A stretch of 64,000 bases of DNA from assembly GCA_900319245.1 (NCBI GenBank), contig ONNQ01000007.1:1-64000 (forward strand), given 5' to 3'. Shown one piece after another: positions 7,814 to 15,453 of the stretch. Made by a program: the position numbers and the translations under genes. The notes beneath the pieces were generated by a model. That model was not told the origin of the DNA and did no database searches. It saw nothing but the letters and a program-made list of their open reading frames with translations. Each line of letters starts with the position of its first letter. Position 1 is the first letter of the stretch. This stretch comes from an uncultured Lachnospiraceae bacterium. Its GTDB lineage: Bacteria; Bacillota; Clostridia; Lachnospirales; Lachnospiraceae.

Positions 7814-8236
7814 TTACATCTCCTTAAGGGTCACCATCTGATAGGCATGATAAGCAAGCTGTACCGGCAGCGGCAGAATCGTATCTGCGATCGTCTCCCC
7901 CAGGATTCGCATACGGAGCTTATGCTTGAGCTCGGGATCCAGCTTTCTCTTCTTCATCTCGTCGGCGCTTATTCTGGCGTTCTCTTCATCCTTCTTCTCC
8001 GCCATCATCTGTACATTCTCAAAATTGAACGCGTTCAGTCGGCGGATGATCTCGAGTCGGTCGCCAGTGTAGGTAATAGCACATCCGGCCGTGGGTTTAT
8101 AGATTGTAACACTAGTCACACCGGGTGCGCGTGAGAAAGCATATTTGAGTATTTTGGCCTGCTCCTCTGTCAGCTTGCGAATGCTGATCCGGATACGGAT
8201 TCTGTGTTTGGTTTCCGCTTCAATGCGATACTTCAT
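7814..8236 (-). CDS. HMA-like domain protein without metal-binding cysteines
   Basis: This 140-residue soluble protein has an N-terminal ferredoxin-like domain (about 5-70) of the heavy-metal-associated HMA_2 type, with HRIRIRI and SRAPGVTSVTIYKPTAG. The last 60 residues are charged and contain a weak hydrophobic segment (DTILPLPVQLAYHAYQMV). The CxxC motif that binds copper in true HMA domains is absent. Such domains also occur ahead of P-type ATPases and as free partners, but no ATPase is in the window. Two ATGs are close together (8242 and 8236). AGGAGGAG abuts the first and is well spaced for the second, so 8236 is preferred. Confidence 0.6.
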   Translation of the reverse strand: MKYRIEAETKHRIRIRISIRKLTEEQAKILKYAFSRAPGVTSVTIYKPTAGCAITYTGDRLEIIRRLNAFNFENVQMMAEKKDEENARISADEMKKRKLDPELKHKLRMRILGETIADTILPLPVQLAYHAYQMVTLKEM

Positions 8237-8242
8237 ACTCAT

Positions 8243-8545
8243 CTCCTCCTATGGGGATGGAGTTTTGTCGGCAATTTCCGGCATTCAGCTCTTATCCTCA
8301 TTCGTACTGTGCGCCTCCTGCCATTCCTCAACTATCATTATACTTAATGACGAATTTTTGTAAAACATGCCGATAGAAATTCCTCATAGATACAGTATAT
8401 CCATTTACCACAGGTCCTGAAAATAGCAAACCGGAATGATGGCAGGAGTTAATAGCGTTACATAACAAGGGAGCCACATCCCGGTTTCCCGGGACATGAC
8501 TCCCTCTTTCAATCTCATTATTCCTGTGCTCATCTCTCACTTCGA
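8243..8545. other. Intergenic region with terminator only
   Basis: About 300 bases between two minus-strand genes. Apart from the DUF6465 terminator at 8469-8504 and the ribosome site of the HMA-like gene, it holds AT-rich sequence that presumably includes that gene's promoter. No convincing coding frame or RNA gene was seen. Confidence 0.6.
8469..8504 (-). terminator. Terminator of the DUF6465 gene
   Basis: GGGAGTCATGTCCCGG and its near-complement CCGGGATGTGGCTCCC surround a GAAA-type loop on the minus strand, followed by TTGTT. The stem has about 15 pairs with one mismatch. Confidence 0.8.
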
Positions 8546-8887
8546 TCAGATCTCAAAGCTTCCGGTCTCTGTGCCGTTGATCACATAATATGCCTTTGCC
8601 TCTTCCGGCTTCACATACAGCTGAACTTCCTTGAAATCAGCGGGCTCCTTCTTCAGGTCGAACTCCCACACATCCTTAGCAATCTTAACGAGCTGCTCCG
8701 TAGTATATTCCTTGCCTGCAAACTGGATGGTGATACTCTCTTTCACGGCCGCTGTCGTTCTAGTTGTTGTCTTCTTAGCCGATGTCTTAGGCGCTGCTTT
8801 CTCAACTGCTGCTTTCTGTTCAACTGCCTTAGGTGCTGCCTCTTTTACGGTTGTTTTTCTTGTTCTTGTCTTCTTTGCTTCTGCCAT
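8546..8887 (-). CDS. DUF6465 family protein with histone-H1-like tail
   Basis: The 113 residues split into a low-complexity N-terminal half (about 1-50) rich in Lys, Ala, Thr and Pro, and a compact C-terminal half (about 50-113). The second half has an ITIQFAGKEYTTEQLVKIAKDVW block and a YVKPEEAKAYYVING segment that I recognise as a DUF6465-type domain common in Lachnospiraceae. The function is unknown. The tail resembles bacterial H1-like or ribosomal-protein extensions and suggests nucleic-acid contact, which is inference. AAGGAG lies nine bases before the ATG and a strong hairpin ends the gene, so it is monocistronic. Confidence 0.75.
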   Translation of the reverse strand: MAEAKKTRTRKTTVKEAAPKAVEQKAAVEKAAPKTSAKKTTTRTTAAVKESITIQFAGKEYTTEQLVKIAKDVWEFDLKKEPADFKEVQLYVKPEEAKAYYVINGTETGSFEI

Positions 8888-9156
8888 GGTTCTTTCTCCT
8901 TATAACTTTCTAGCCCCCGCAGTATGCATATTCGGACTTCCCCAAAACTCTAAACAAAATAGCGCAATTATCTGAATTTGTCAACTTTTTGTTGTGTCAC
9001 TGCACCAATGAGTTCATGCAGCATGTCTTTTTCCCTGCAACGACAGATTCAGAAAGCTCATCCTTTATTGTCTCCTTATTCCTGACGGATCATACTTGCT
9101 TCTGTGGTCGACATCACCGATTCCTAGGTCGCCACTACTTCCACTTTACTATACTC

Positions 9157-9262
9157 CCGCCCGATTTCATAAACGTAGAACTATATGGATAGAGGGTTGG
9201 GCATAGAAGCCCGGTTTCATAAAAATGGAACCACATGAATTCTGCGGGTTTGGGCACACGGG
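9157..9262 (-). repeat. Two-copy ~52-bp degenerate tandem repeat
   Basis: Two head-to-tail units, roughly 9159-9210 and 9211-9262. Each begins with CCCG(A/G)TTTCATAAA, continues with a GAAC-containing segment and ends in GGGT(T)TGGGCA. They are related to the TGTGCCCAA units further on, but lie in the opposite orientation. Confidence 0.6.
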
Positions 9263-9393
9263 CTGTATTCAAGCAATTTGTCATCCAATGACCAGACAGT
9301 ATCAACGGTGCATTGGGTATATACGAGGATTCCCGAGAAAAAGTCTCCAATCGAAGAAAGAATTTGTGGAACTATTTAGCGGCTATGGAGCTT

Positions 9394-9570
9394 CTGTGCC
9401 CAACCGCCTTGGAAAGGCAGGAAATCAATTGGAACTAAATTGGGATTAAGCACCATCTGTGCCCAAACGACATAGTAAGCCAAGGAATCATTGGGATCTG
9501 AATCTGAGATTCCCCTTGTCTGTGCCCAACCGTCATAAATAATAAGAGGGAGTTGCATCTTGCATTAAGG
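9394..9570 (+). repeat. ~63-bp degenerate repeats with conserved CTGTGCCCAA head
   Basis: Three units start at 9394, 9457 and 9520, an exact 63-base period. All open with CTGTGCCCAA followed by a CG two or three bases later. Units one and two stay similar over most of their length (shared GGAA, ATCA, TTGG and ATT positions). The third decays after about 15 bases. The 63-base period equals 21 codons, and one minus-strand frame shows a WAQ motif every 21 residues, but that frame is only 60 codons long and has no ribosome site. Confidence 0.65.
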
Positions 9571-9642
9571 AAAGTATAAATCAATGATGCACCGCAAGTG
9601 CCTGCGGCAAGGCAGAAACACAAGTTATAGAAACCAATCCGC

Positions 9643-10968
9643 TCATTTTCCCTTCTTCACCGTTCCAGACCCATATCGGCTGTTAATTTTCTCCATCATT
9701 TCATTTAATTTAGCTTGTTTTGCCTGCTGTCTCTCCTCCTCTTCCGCCTCCGCCCGACGCTTCTCTTCCTCCTTCGCAGCCGCCAGCCGCTCTTCCTCCT
9801 TCTTTCTATTCTCCGCAAGAAGGTTCTGGTCCGCCCACTCGAAGAGGTCCATCTGGTGCACTTGCTTCTCGCTCAGTCTCGATACGCCCACGCCGATCAG
9901 ACGGATGGTCATTCCGGCTGAGAAGAGTCCGTCCGGCCTGTTCAAGAGCCGATCGGCAAGGAGCAAAGCCGCAGACTCAATTGCGGCAGCCCTGTCAGTG
10001 GGCTCAGGCAGCGACATCTGCCGGGAATATCTGGCAAATTCCGAGGATTTGACTTGGAATGTGACTGTCTGCCCGGAAAGTCCTTTCTTCTGCATGCGGG
10101 AAGCGACCTTTTGCGCCAGGGCACGGATGACTGGAACGCCGTCTGCCTGATAATTGTTTCTGTCAATGTCTGACGACAACGTGCGCTCGTTGGAGATACT
10201 CTTGGCCTGCTCTCTCTCCGCGACTACCGGGGATCTGCTAATGCCGCTTGCGCTGTTATAGATGTAGGCGCCGCTCTTTTGGCCCAGTACGGACTGGAGG
10301 ACCGTCAGGTCTGACGCAGCCGCTTCGCCGATCGTGTTGATGCCGATCAGCTGCAATTTCTGCGCCGTCGATTTGCCGCAACCGTACAGCGAATGGATGG
10401 GGAGCGGCCACATTTTGGCCGGCACCTCGTCCGGATACAGGGTATGCGTTCGGTCCGGCTTCTGGAAATCACTTGCCATTTTGGCCAGGAGCTTATTGGT
10501 CGAGATCCCTACGTTCACGGTAAAGCCCAATTCCCTCTTCACCTGCTCCCGGATGCGCGATGCCCATAGCAGAGCTGCTTCCCTGTCTCCAAACGCAATT
10601 CGATGCGACATATCCAGATAAGCCTCATCGATGGACACTTGCTGCAGGAGCGGCGAATACTGTGCCAAAATATCCATCAGCGCCTGGGAATACTCATGGT
10701 AAGTCGGAAAATCCGGCGGGACTGTGACAAGCTGCGGACATTTCTGCAGCGCCTTGACGACCGGTTCTCCCGTCTGGACGCCATATTTTTTGGCAGGTAT
10801 GGACTTGGCGGTAATAATTCCATGGCGGGTTTTGACGTCGCCGCCCACTGCGGACGGAATTGTGCGCAGATCTACGCTTCCCGGCTCCTCGCGCAGCTTC
10901 TTGAGCGCCGACCAGGACAGGAAGGCAGAATTGACATCCACATGGAAAATGGTCCGTTCAGAATTCAT
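9643..10968 (-). CDS. dinB: Y-family DNA polymerase (DNA polymerase IV, DinB-type)
   Basis: A 441-residue error-prone translesion polymerase. The catalytic carboxylates are visible in HVDVNSAFLSW (first Asp near residue 10) and SIDEAYLDMS (Asp-Glu near residue 113). The helix-hairpin-helix region (YGCGKSTAQKLQLIGINTIGEAA) and the little-finger domain (about 250-360) follow. The C-terminal 70 residues are a charged helix (KKEEERLAAAKEEEKRRAEAEEEE..., split here for length), longer than in E. coli Pol IV (351 residues), and carry a QMDLFEW clamp-binding-like motif just before it. GAGG precedes the ATG. No LexA-type box was recognised upstream. It is transcribed toward the repeat block and shows no terminator of its own. 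Confidence 0.92.
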   Translation of the reverse strand: MNSERTIFHVDVNSAFLSWSALKKLREEPGSVDLRTIPSAVGGDVKTRHGIITAKSIPAKKYGVQTGEPVVKALQKCPQLVTVPPDFPTYHEYSQALMDILAQYSPLLQQVSIDEAYLDMSHRIAFGDREAALLWASRIREQVKRELGFTVNVGISTNKLLAKMASDFQKPDRTHTLYPDEVPAKMWPLPIHSLYGCGKSTAQKLQLIGINTIGEAAASDLTVLQSVLGQKSGAYIYNSASGISRSPVVAEREQAKSISNERTLSSDIDRNNYQADGVPVIRALAQKVASRMQKKGLSGQTVTFQVKSSEFARYSRQMSLPEPTDRAAAIESAALLLADRLLNRPDGLFSAGMTIRLIGVGVSRLSEKQVHQMDLFEWADQNLLAENRKKEEERLAAAKEEEKRRAEAEEEERQQAKQAKLNEMMEKINSRYGSGTVKKGK

Positions 10969-10995
10969 AGAAACCTCACGTTTAATTCAAAAAAG

Positions 10996-11027
10996 ATAAG
11001 GACCACCGGCAAACCGGTGGTCCTTAT
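10996..11027 (-). terminator. Terminator of the hydrogenase operon
   Basis: A 12-bp perfect stem (AAGGACCACCGG / CCGGTGGTCCTT) with a CAAA loop. On the minus strand it is followed by TTATCTTTTTT. It lies between hydA and the polymerase gene. Confidence 0.9.
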
Positions 11028-11069
11028 TATACCATCAATATGGCTCGTATTTCACTTGTTGTCTGCCGA

Positions 11070-12812
11070 TTACCTGGGTGTGTAGGTCGTGTGCAACAGG
11101 CTGTGTGCCTTTGCCTTTCCGGGCGCCTCCAGGAACTCATCGTAGAGCTTCTGGACAACCGGGCTCTCGTGGGAGCAACGAAGGTCATTGTCCTTATCGG
11201 AGTTGTAGAGGACTGCCGAGCGGAGGGACTTGAGGTCCACATAGTTGCGGACGCTGTCGCTCTGTACGGGCTGTCCGCCGCCGTTGATGCAGCCGCCGGG
11301 GCAGGCCATGATCTCGATGAAGAGATACTTCTTCTCGCCGCTCTTGACCATCTCGACGACCTTTCTTGCGTTTGCAAGGCCGCTGGCTACGCAGACGTCT
11401 ACTTCGCTTCCGTTGATGCGATAGGTTGCTTCCTTGATGCCGGGAATTCCGCGGACATCCATGAAGTCGACCTTCTCATTGGAACCGTCGAGGATGTTGG
11501 CTGCCGTACGAAGGGCCGCTTCCATAACGCCGCCGGTCGCGCCGAAGATCTTACCGGCGCCGGATGCGATTGCGAAGGGATCGTCGAACTCTTCGCCCGC
11601 AAGATCCTTGAAGGTGATACCTGCGCCCTTGATCATTCTGGACAGCTCTCTGGTTGTCAGCGCAACGTCTACGTCCGGAATTCCGCGGTTGGAAAGCTCA
11701 GGTCTGGTGACCTCGAACTTCTTGGCCGTGCAAGGGATGACAGAGACTACGAACAGATCCTTGGGATCGATGTGGTTCTTCTGGCAGTAGTAGCTCTTCA
11801 GCAGCGCGCCGAACATTCCCTGCGGGGATTTGCAGGTGGACAGGTTCGGGAGCATCTCGGGATAATTGTGCTCCATGAACTTGATCCAGCCGGGGCAGCA
11901 GGATGTGAACATGGGAAGCGGCGGCTTGTCCATCTTGTTGGAGGTGATACGGCTGATCAGCTCGTTGGCCTCTTCCATGATGGTAAGATCCGCTGTCACG
12001 TTCATATTGAATACTTTGACATCGCCGAGCATGCGGATTGCCTGGACCATCTTGTCCTCGACATGGGTTCCGGGCGGCATGTCAAAACATTCTCCGAGGG
12101 TCGCCGCGATCGAAGGCGCCGTAAAGAATACAACGTGCTTCTTGGGATCCGCGATTGCATCCCATACGTCGTCGATATTGCTCTTCTCATAGAGCGCACC
12201 GACAGGACATGCGACGATACACTGGCCGCAGCCGACACAGGTAGTGGTATCAAGGCCCTGATCAAAGGGAGAGCCGACACGGACGTCAAATCCGCGGCGG
12301 ATCTGGCCGATGGCGCCGACGCCCTGCACGTTATTGCAGGTGGATACGCAGCGCAGGCACTGGATACATTTGTTGTTGTCACGCACGACATACGGCGTGG
12401 AATCATCGATCTCGTACTGCGGCTCTTCACCCCTGAAGTGATCCTCGTCAATGCCGTAGTCATAGGCGAGCTTCTGCAGTTCGCAGTGGTTGCCGCGCAC
12501 GCAGGAAAGACATTTCTTGTGGTGCGTGGAAAGGATCAGCTCAATGGTGGTCTTTCTGGATGCACGTACGGTTGCTGTGTTGGTCAGGACTTCCAGTCCC
12601 TCTTCGACCGGATAGGTGCAAGCCGCTGTGAGTCCGCGTCTTCCCTTGATCTCCACAACGCATACACGGCAGGCGCCGATGCAGTTGATGTCCTTGAGAT
12701 AGCAAAGAGAAGGGATCTCGATGTTGGCCATCTTCGCCGCCTGAAGGACTGTTGTGCCTTCGGGAACAGTGACCGGGATATTATTAATCTTTAAATTGAT
12801 CATCTTCTTCAC
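11070..12812 (-). CDS. hydA: [FeFe]-hydrogenase catalytic subunit
   Basis: This subunit forms H2 from protons in the cytoplasm and in the trimeric enzyme is driven jointly by reduced ferredoxin and NADH. The 580 residues contain, in order: a plant-type [2Fe-2S] domain (Cys37, 48, 51, 65), a His-Cys3 [4Fe-4S] site (STHHKKCLSCVRGNHC), two ferredoxin [4Fe-4S] motifs (about 149-159 and 192-202), and the H-cluster domain. All three H-cluster signatures are intact: TSCCPGW (303-309), PCTAKKFE (360-367) and MACPGGCINGGGQP near 490. A short C-terminal extension (SSU-like) ends the protein. The start is GTG at 12812, since AAGGAGGG is well placed for it and too far from the internal ATG at 12803. It is the last gene of hydCBA, ending at a strong terminator. 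Confidence 0.96.
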   Translation of the reverse strand: MKKMINLKINNIPVTVPEGTTVLQAAKMANIEIPSLCYLKDINCIGACRVCVVEIKGRRGLTAACTYPVEEGLEVLTNTATVRASRKTTIELILSTHHKKCLSCVRGNHCELQKLAYDYGIDEDHFRGEEPQYEIDDSTPYVVRDNNKCIQCLRCVSTCNNVQGVGAIGQIRRGFDVRVGSPFDQGLDTTTCVGCGQCIVACPVGALYEKSNIDDVWDAIADPKKHVVFFTAPSIAATLGECFDMPPGTHVEDKMVQAIRMLGDVKVFNMNVTADLTIMEEANELISRITSNKMDKPPLPMFTSCCPGWIKFMEHNYPEMLPNLSTCKSPQGMFGALLKSYYCQKNHIDPKDLFVVSVIPCTAKKFEVTRPELSNRGIPDVDVALTTRELSRMIKGAGITFKDLAGEEFDDPFAIASGAGKIFGATGGVMEAALRTAANILDGSNEKVDFMDVRGIPGIKEATYRINGSEVDVCVASGLANARKVVEMVKSGEKKYLFIEIMACPGGCINGGGQPVQSDSVRNYVDLKSLRSAVLYNSDKDNDLRCSHESPVVQKLYDEFLEAPGKAKAHSLLHTTYTPR

Positions 12813-12827
12813 GTTTATGATCCCTCC

Positions 12828-14723
12828 TTAGTCCATATAGACAGCGTCGAACTTACAGTTCTGTTTGCAAAGTCCGCACTTGATGCATACGTTGATGTCG
12901 ATGTGGTGAGGCTCTTTCACCTTGCCGCTGATCGCGCCGACAGGGCAGTTTCTCGAGCAGAGCGTGCAGCCTCTGCACTTGTCGGGATCGATGACATAGT
13001 GCAGCAGATCTTTACACTTCTTGGCCGCGCATCTCTTATTGACGATGTGCTCCACATACTCCTCACGGAAATACCGAAGTGTCGATACAACGGGGTTGGA
13101 GGCCGTCTGGCCCAGTGCGCAGAGGCAGGAAACCTTCATATGCGCTGCCAGCTCTTCGATCTTGTCCAGTTCTTCCAGTGTCGCATGCCCCTTTGTGATG
13201 TCGTCGAGCATCTGCAGGAGACGCTTTGTGCCGATACGGCAGGGAGAACATTTACCGCAGGACTCCTCGCAGGTGAATTCCAGATAGAATTTCGCGATAT
13301 CGACCATGCAGGTGTCCTCGTCCATGATGATCAGTCCGCCGGATCCCATCATGGAGCCGATCTTAGCAAGGCTCTCATAATCGATGGGCGTATCAATGTG
13401 GACGGAAGGAATACATCCGCCGGAAGGACCGCCGGTCTGCGCCGCCTTGAACTTCTTGCCGTTGGGGATGCCGCCGCCGATCTCTTCGATGATCGTGCGA
13501 AGGGTGGTTCCCATGGGAACTTCCACAAGACCTACGTTTGTGATCTTGCCGCCGAGTGCGAATACCTTGGTGCCCTTGGAGGTCTCTGTTCCGATCGAGG
13601 AATACCACTCCGGACCCTTACGGATGATCTGTGCGACGTTTGCATAGGTCTCGACGTTATTGAGAACCGTAGGTTTCTTGAAGAGGCCTTCAACTGCCGG
13701 GAACGGAGGTCTGGGACGAGGCTCGCCGCGCTTACCTTCGATGGAAGTCATGAGCGCTGTCTCTTCACCGCATACAAATGCGCCTGCGCCGAGACGGATC
13801 TCAATGTCAAATGAGAAATCAGTGCCAAAGATATTCTTGCCAAGAAGGCCGTAATCTCTTGCCTGCTGGATCGCGATCTTGAGACGCTCAACAGCGATCG
13901 GATACTCCGCACGTACGTAGACGTAGCCCTGGCTTGCGCCGATCGTATAACCGGCGATGGCCATTGCCTCGAGGACAGCGTGAGGGTCGCCTTCGAGAAT
14001 GGAACGGTCCATGAACGCGCCCGGGTCGCCTTCGTCTGCGTTACAACATACATATTTGATGTCCGATTTGGTTGCTTTACAGAAGGCCCACTTTCTGCCG
14101 GTGGGGAATCCTGCGCCGCCTCTTCCGCGAAGACCGGATGCAAGCATCGTATCAATGACCTGGTCCTGGGTCATGGAAGTGAGCACCTTGTACAGCGCCT
14201 CATAGCCGTCGAGTGCGATATACTCTTCGATATTCTCGGGATCGATAACGCCGCAGTTTCTCAGTGCGATACGCATCTGTTTCGCATAGAAATTGGTCTG
14301 GCTAAGAGGAAGGATCTCGCCGTCCTCGTGCACAGTCTCGGGATACAGAAGATCCTTGCAGATCATGCCCTTCATGATGTGCTCGTCAATAATGCGCTTT
14401 GCGCCTTCAGGCGTTGTCTGGGAATAGAAAGCGCCTTCCGGATATACGATAACGACGGGGCCCAGTGCACAGAGGCCAAAACATCCCGTCTTGACAACAA
14501 GGACATCCGTAAGCCCCTTTTCTTTGATCTCATTCTCGAGCGCTTCCACAACCTTGTGGCTTCCGGAAGAAGTACATCCTGTACCGCCGCAAACCAGGAT
14601 CTGCTTGCGGTATGCAGTATGCTTGGCCATTTCCTCTGCCTTGGAAGCGACCAGTCTGCGGACCATGACCAGCTCTCGGTTGTTTTTCTTGATCTCTATG
14701 AGCTTTTCATATGTCATTGTCAT
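12828..14723 (-). CDS. hydB: Electron-bifurcating hydrogenase NADH/FMN subunit (NuoF-like)
   Basis: This subunit holds FMN and the NAD(H) site and exchanges electrons between NADH, ferredoxin and HydA. The 631 residues start with a thioredoxin-like [2Fe-2S] domain (about 40-120, CGGTGCTSSGS and TGCFGLCALGP). The NuoF core follows with GLRGRGGAGFPTGRKW (FMN/NADH binding, near 200) and the [4Fe-4S] motif ESCGKCSPCRIG (near 505). Two C-terminal ferredoxin clusters (CRGCTLCSRNCP and CIKCGLCKQNC) complete it. This N- and C-terminally extended layout is typical of HydB of bifurcating hydrogenases rather than complex I NuoF. The ATG follows the hydC stop by three bases and GAGGAGG lies inside hydC, so translation is coupled. 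Confidence 0.95.
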   Translation of the reverse strand: MTMTYEKLIEIKKNNRELVMVRRLVASKAEEMAKHTAYRKQILVCGGTGCTSSGSHKVVEALENEIKEKGLTDVLVVKTGCFGLCALGPVVIVYPEGAFYSQTTPEGAKRIIDEHIMKGMICKDLLYPETVHEDGEILPLSQTNFYAKQMRIALRNCGVIDPENIEEYIALDGYEALYKVLTSMTQDQVIDTMLASGLRGRGGAGFPTGRKWAFCKATKSDIKYVCCNADEGDPGAFMDRSILEGDPHAVLEAMAIAGYTIGASQGYVYVRAEYPIAVERLKIAIQQARDYGLLGKNIFGTDFSFDIEIRLGAGAFVCGEETALMTSIEGKRGEPRPRPPFPAVEGLFKKPTVLNNVETYANVAQIIRKGPEWYSSIGTETSKGTKVFALGGKITNVGLVEVPMGTTLRTIIEEIGGGIPNGKKFKAAQTGGPSGGCIPSVHIDTPIDYESLAKIGSMMGSGGLIIMDEDTCMVDIAKFYLEFTCEESCGKCSPCRIGTKRLLQMLDDITKGHATLEELDKIEELAAHMKVSCLCALGQTASNPVVSTLRYFREEYVEHIVNKRCAAKKCKDLLHYVIDPDKCRGCTLCSRNCPVGAISGKVKEPHHIDINVCIKCGLCKQNCKFDAVYMD

Positions 14724-14726
14724 GGC

Positions 14727-15218
14727 TTACACCTCCTCGTAGTAGGAATCAATAATCTTGACTGCGGATTCCGGTGTGCATTTGCCGTACACTTCTCCAT
14801 CAACGGTCATGACGGGCGCAAGTCCGCAGGCACCAAGACAGCGGCAGCTGTCGATGGAGAAGAAGCCGTCCGGCGTACATTCTCCGGCTTTGATTCCCAG
14901 GCGGTCTTCAATCGCCGAAAGGATCTTATCCGCGCCTTTTACATAGCAGGCTGTACCGAGACATACGCTGACTGTGTGCTCTCCCTTAGGTGTCAAAGTG
15001 AACTGTGAATAAAATGTCGCTACGCCAAAAACCTGAGAAAGCGGAACATTCATTTCCTCAGCAATGATCTCCTGCACTTCTCTGGGCAGATATCCGTAGA
15101 TTCCCTGTGCTTCCTGCAGTACAGGCATCATTGCGCCCGGCTGGTCCTTGTGCTTCTTAATAAATTTGCGAAGCTCGCGTTCTTGTTTGGGGGTTCCCCG
15201 AAAAGCCATTGTAGCCAT
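14727..15218 (-). CDS. hydC: Electron-bifurcating hydrogenase [2Fe-2S] subunit (NuoE-like)
   Basis: This 163-residue thioredoxin-like ferredoxin subunit of the bifurcating hydrogenase has its [2Fe-2S] cysteines in SVCLGTACYVKG and SCRCLGACGLAP, four in total with the usual C-x4-C...C-x3-C spacing. An N-terminal helical region (about 10-70, MMPVLQEAQGIYGYLP) is standard for NuoE. The start at 15218 is chosen for AAAGGAG ten bases upstream; ATG at 15209 is also in frame, and an upstream open stretch lacks a site. It is the first gene of hydCBA. The set of three without membrane subunits indicates the soluble bifurcating enzyme. Confidence 0.93.
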   Translation of the reverse strand: MATMAFRGTPKQERELRKFIKKHKDQPGAMMPVLQEAQGIYGYLPREVQEIIAEEMNVPLSQVFGVATFYSQFTLTPKGEHTVSVCLGTACYVKGADKILSAIEDRLGIKAGECTPDGFFSIDSCRCLGACGLAPVMTVDGEVYGKCTPESAVKIIDSYYEEV

Positions 15219-15320
15219 CGATTCCCTTCTCCTTTCGGTTACAAGTAAGAAACTGTTGTTTGTTGATCTGATGAAGCGGGTCTTGTTTTCACGCATCAAA
15301 ATGGCGACCCGGCTATATGG

Positions 15321-15385
15321 ATCTTATATTATTCTACACCATTTGGAGCATTATTAGAATCTATTATCGATAATTATTTATCAAT
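15321..15385 (-). promoter_or_regulatory. Possible hydCBA control region with palindrome
   Basis: Upstream of hydC is an AT-rich stretch with the perfect 12-bp palindrome ATTATCGATAAT (15363-15374) overlapping a second inverted repeat (GATAATTATTTATC, 15368-15381). A candidate minus-strand -10 (TAGAAT) lies at 15331-15336, but no good -35 was found. The palindrome does not match the Rex consensus TTGTGAA-N4-TTCACAA. Confidence 0.35.
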
Positions 15386-15403
15386 TTCTGTTTTGTTACA
15401 TAA

Positions 15404-15431
15404 AAAAGGAGCGCCTTTCGGCACTCCTTTT
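15404..15431 (-). terminator. Terminator of clpB
   Basis: AAAAGGAGTGCC / GGCGCTCCTTTT around a GAAA loop on the minus strand, followed by TTTTTTATG. One mismatch in a 12-bp stem. Confidence 0.9.
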
Positions 15432-15453
15432 CATGGCTATATAATTTGCGATC

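Larger units (their letters stand above)
8888..9642. other. Long intergenic block without a credible gene
   Basis: About 750 bases between the DUF6465 gene and the Y-family polymerase gene. All frames are short, lack ribosome sites and overlap the repeats. The first 250 bases (to about 9150) show nothing but AT-rich promoter-like sequence. 9157-9570 holds the TGTGCCCAA repeat families listed separately. The last 70 bases contain a small CCGCAAGTGCCTGCGG hairpin at 9591-9606. Confidence 0.7.

Noticed and set aside
9225-9560. Small open frames of 60-75 codons in the repeat block
   Set aside because: They lack ribosome sites, overlap the repeats and give no recognisable protein. They are more likely a product of repeat sequence than genes.
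9157-9570. Insertion sequence or CRISPR array
   Set aside because: No transposase, terminal inverted repeats, or uniform direct repeats with unique spacers. The units are degenerate along their whole length and partly inverted.
11040-12794. Long plus-strand open frame opposite hydA (584 codons)
   Set aside because: It is a mirror of the highly conserved hydrogenase gene, has no ribosome site and encodes no known motif. Similar long antisense frames lie opposite clpB (15571-17199), purH (1695-2906) and secA (35795-37375) and reflect codon bias at about 50% GC.
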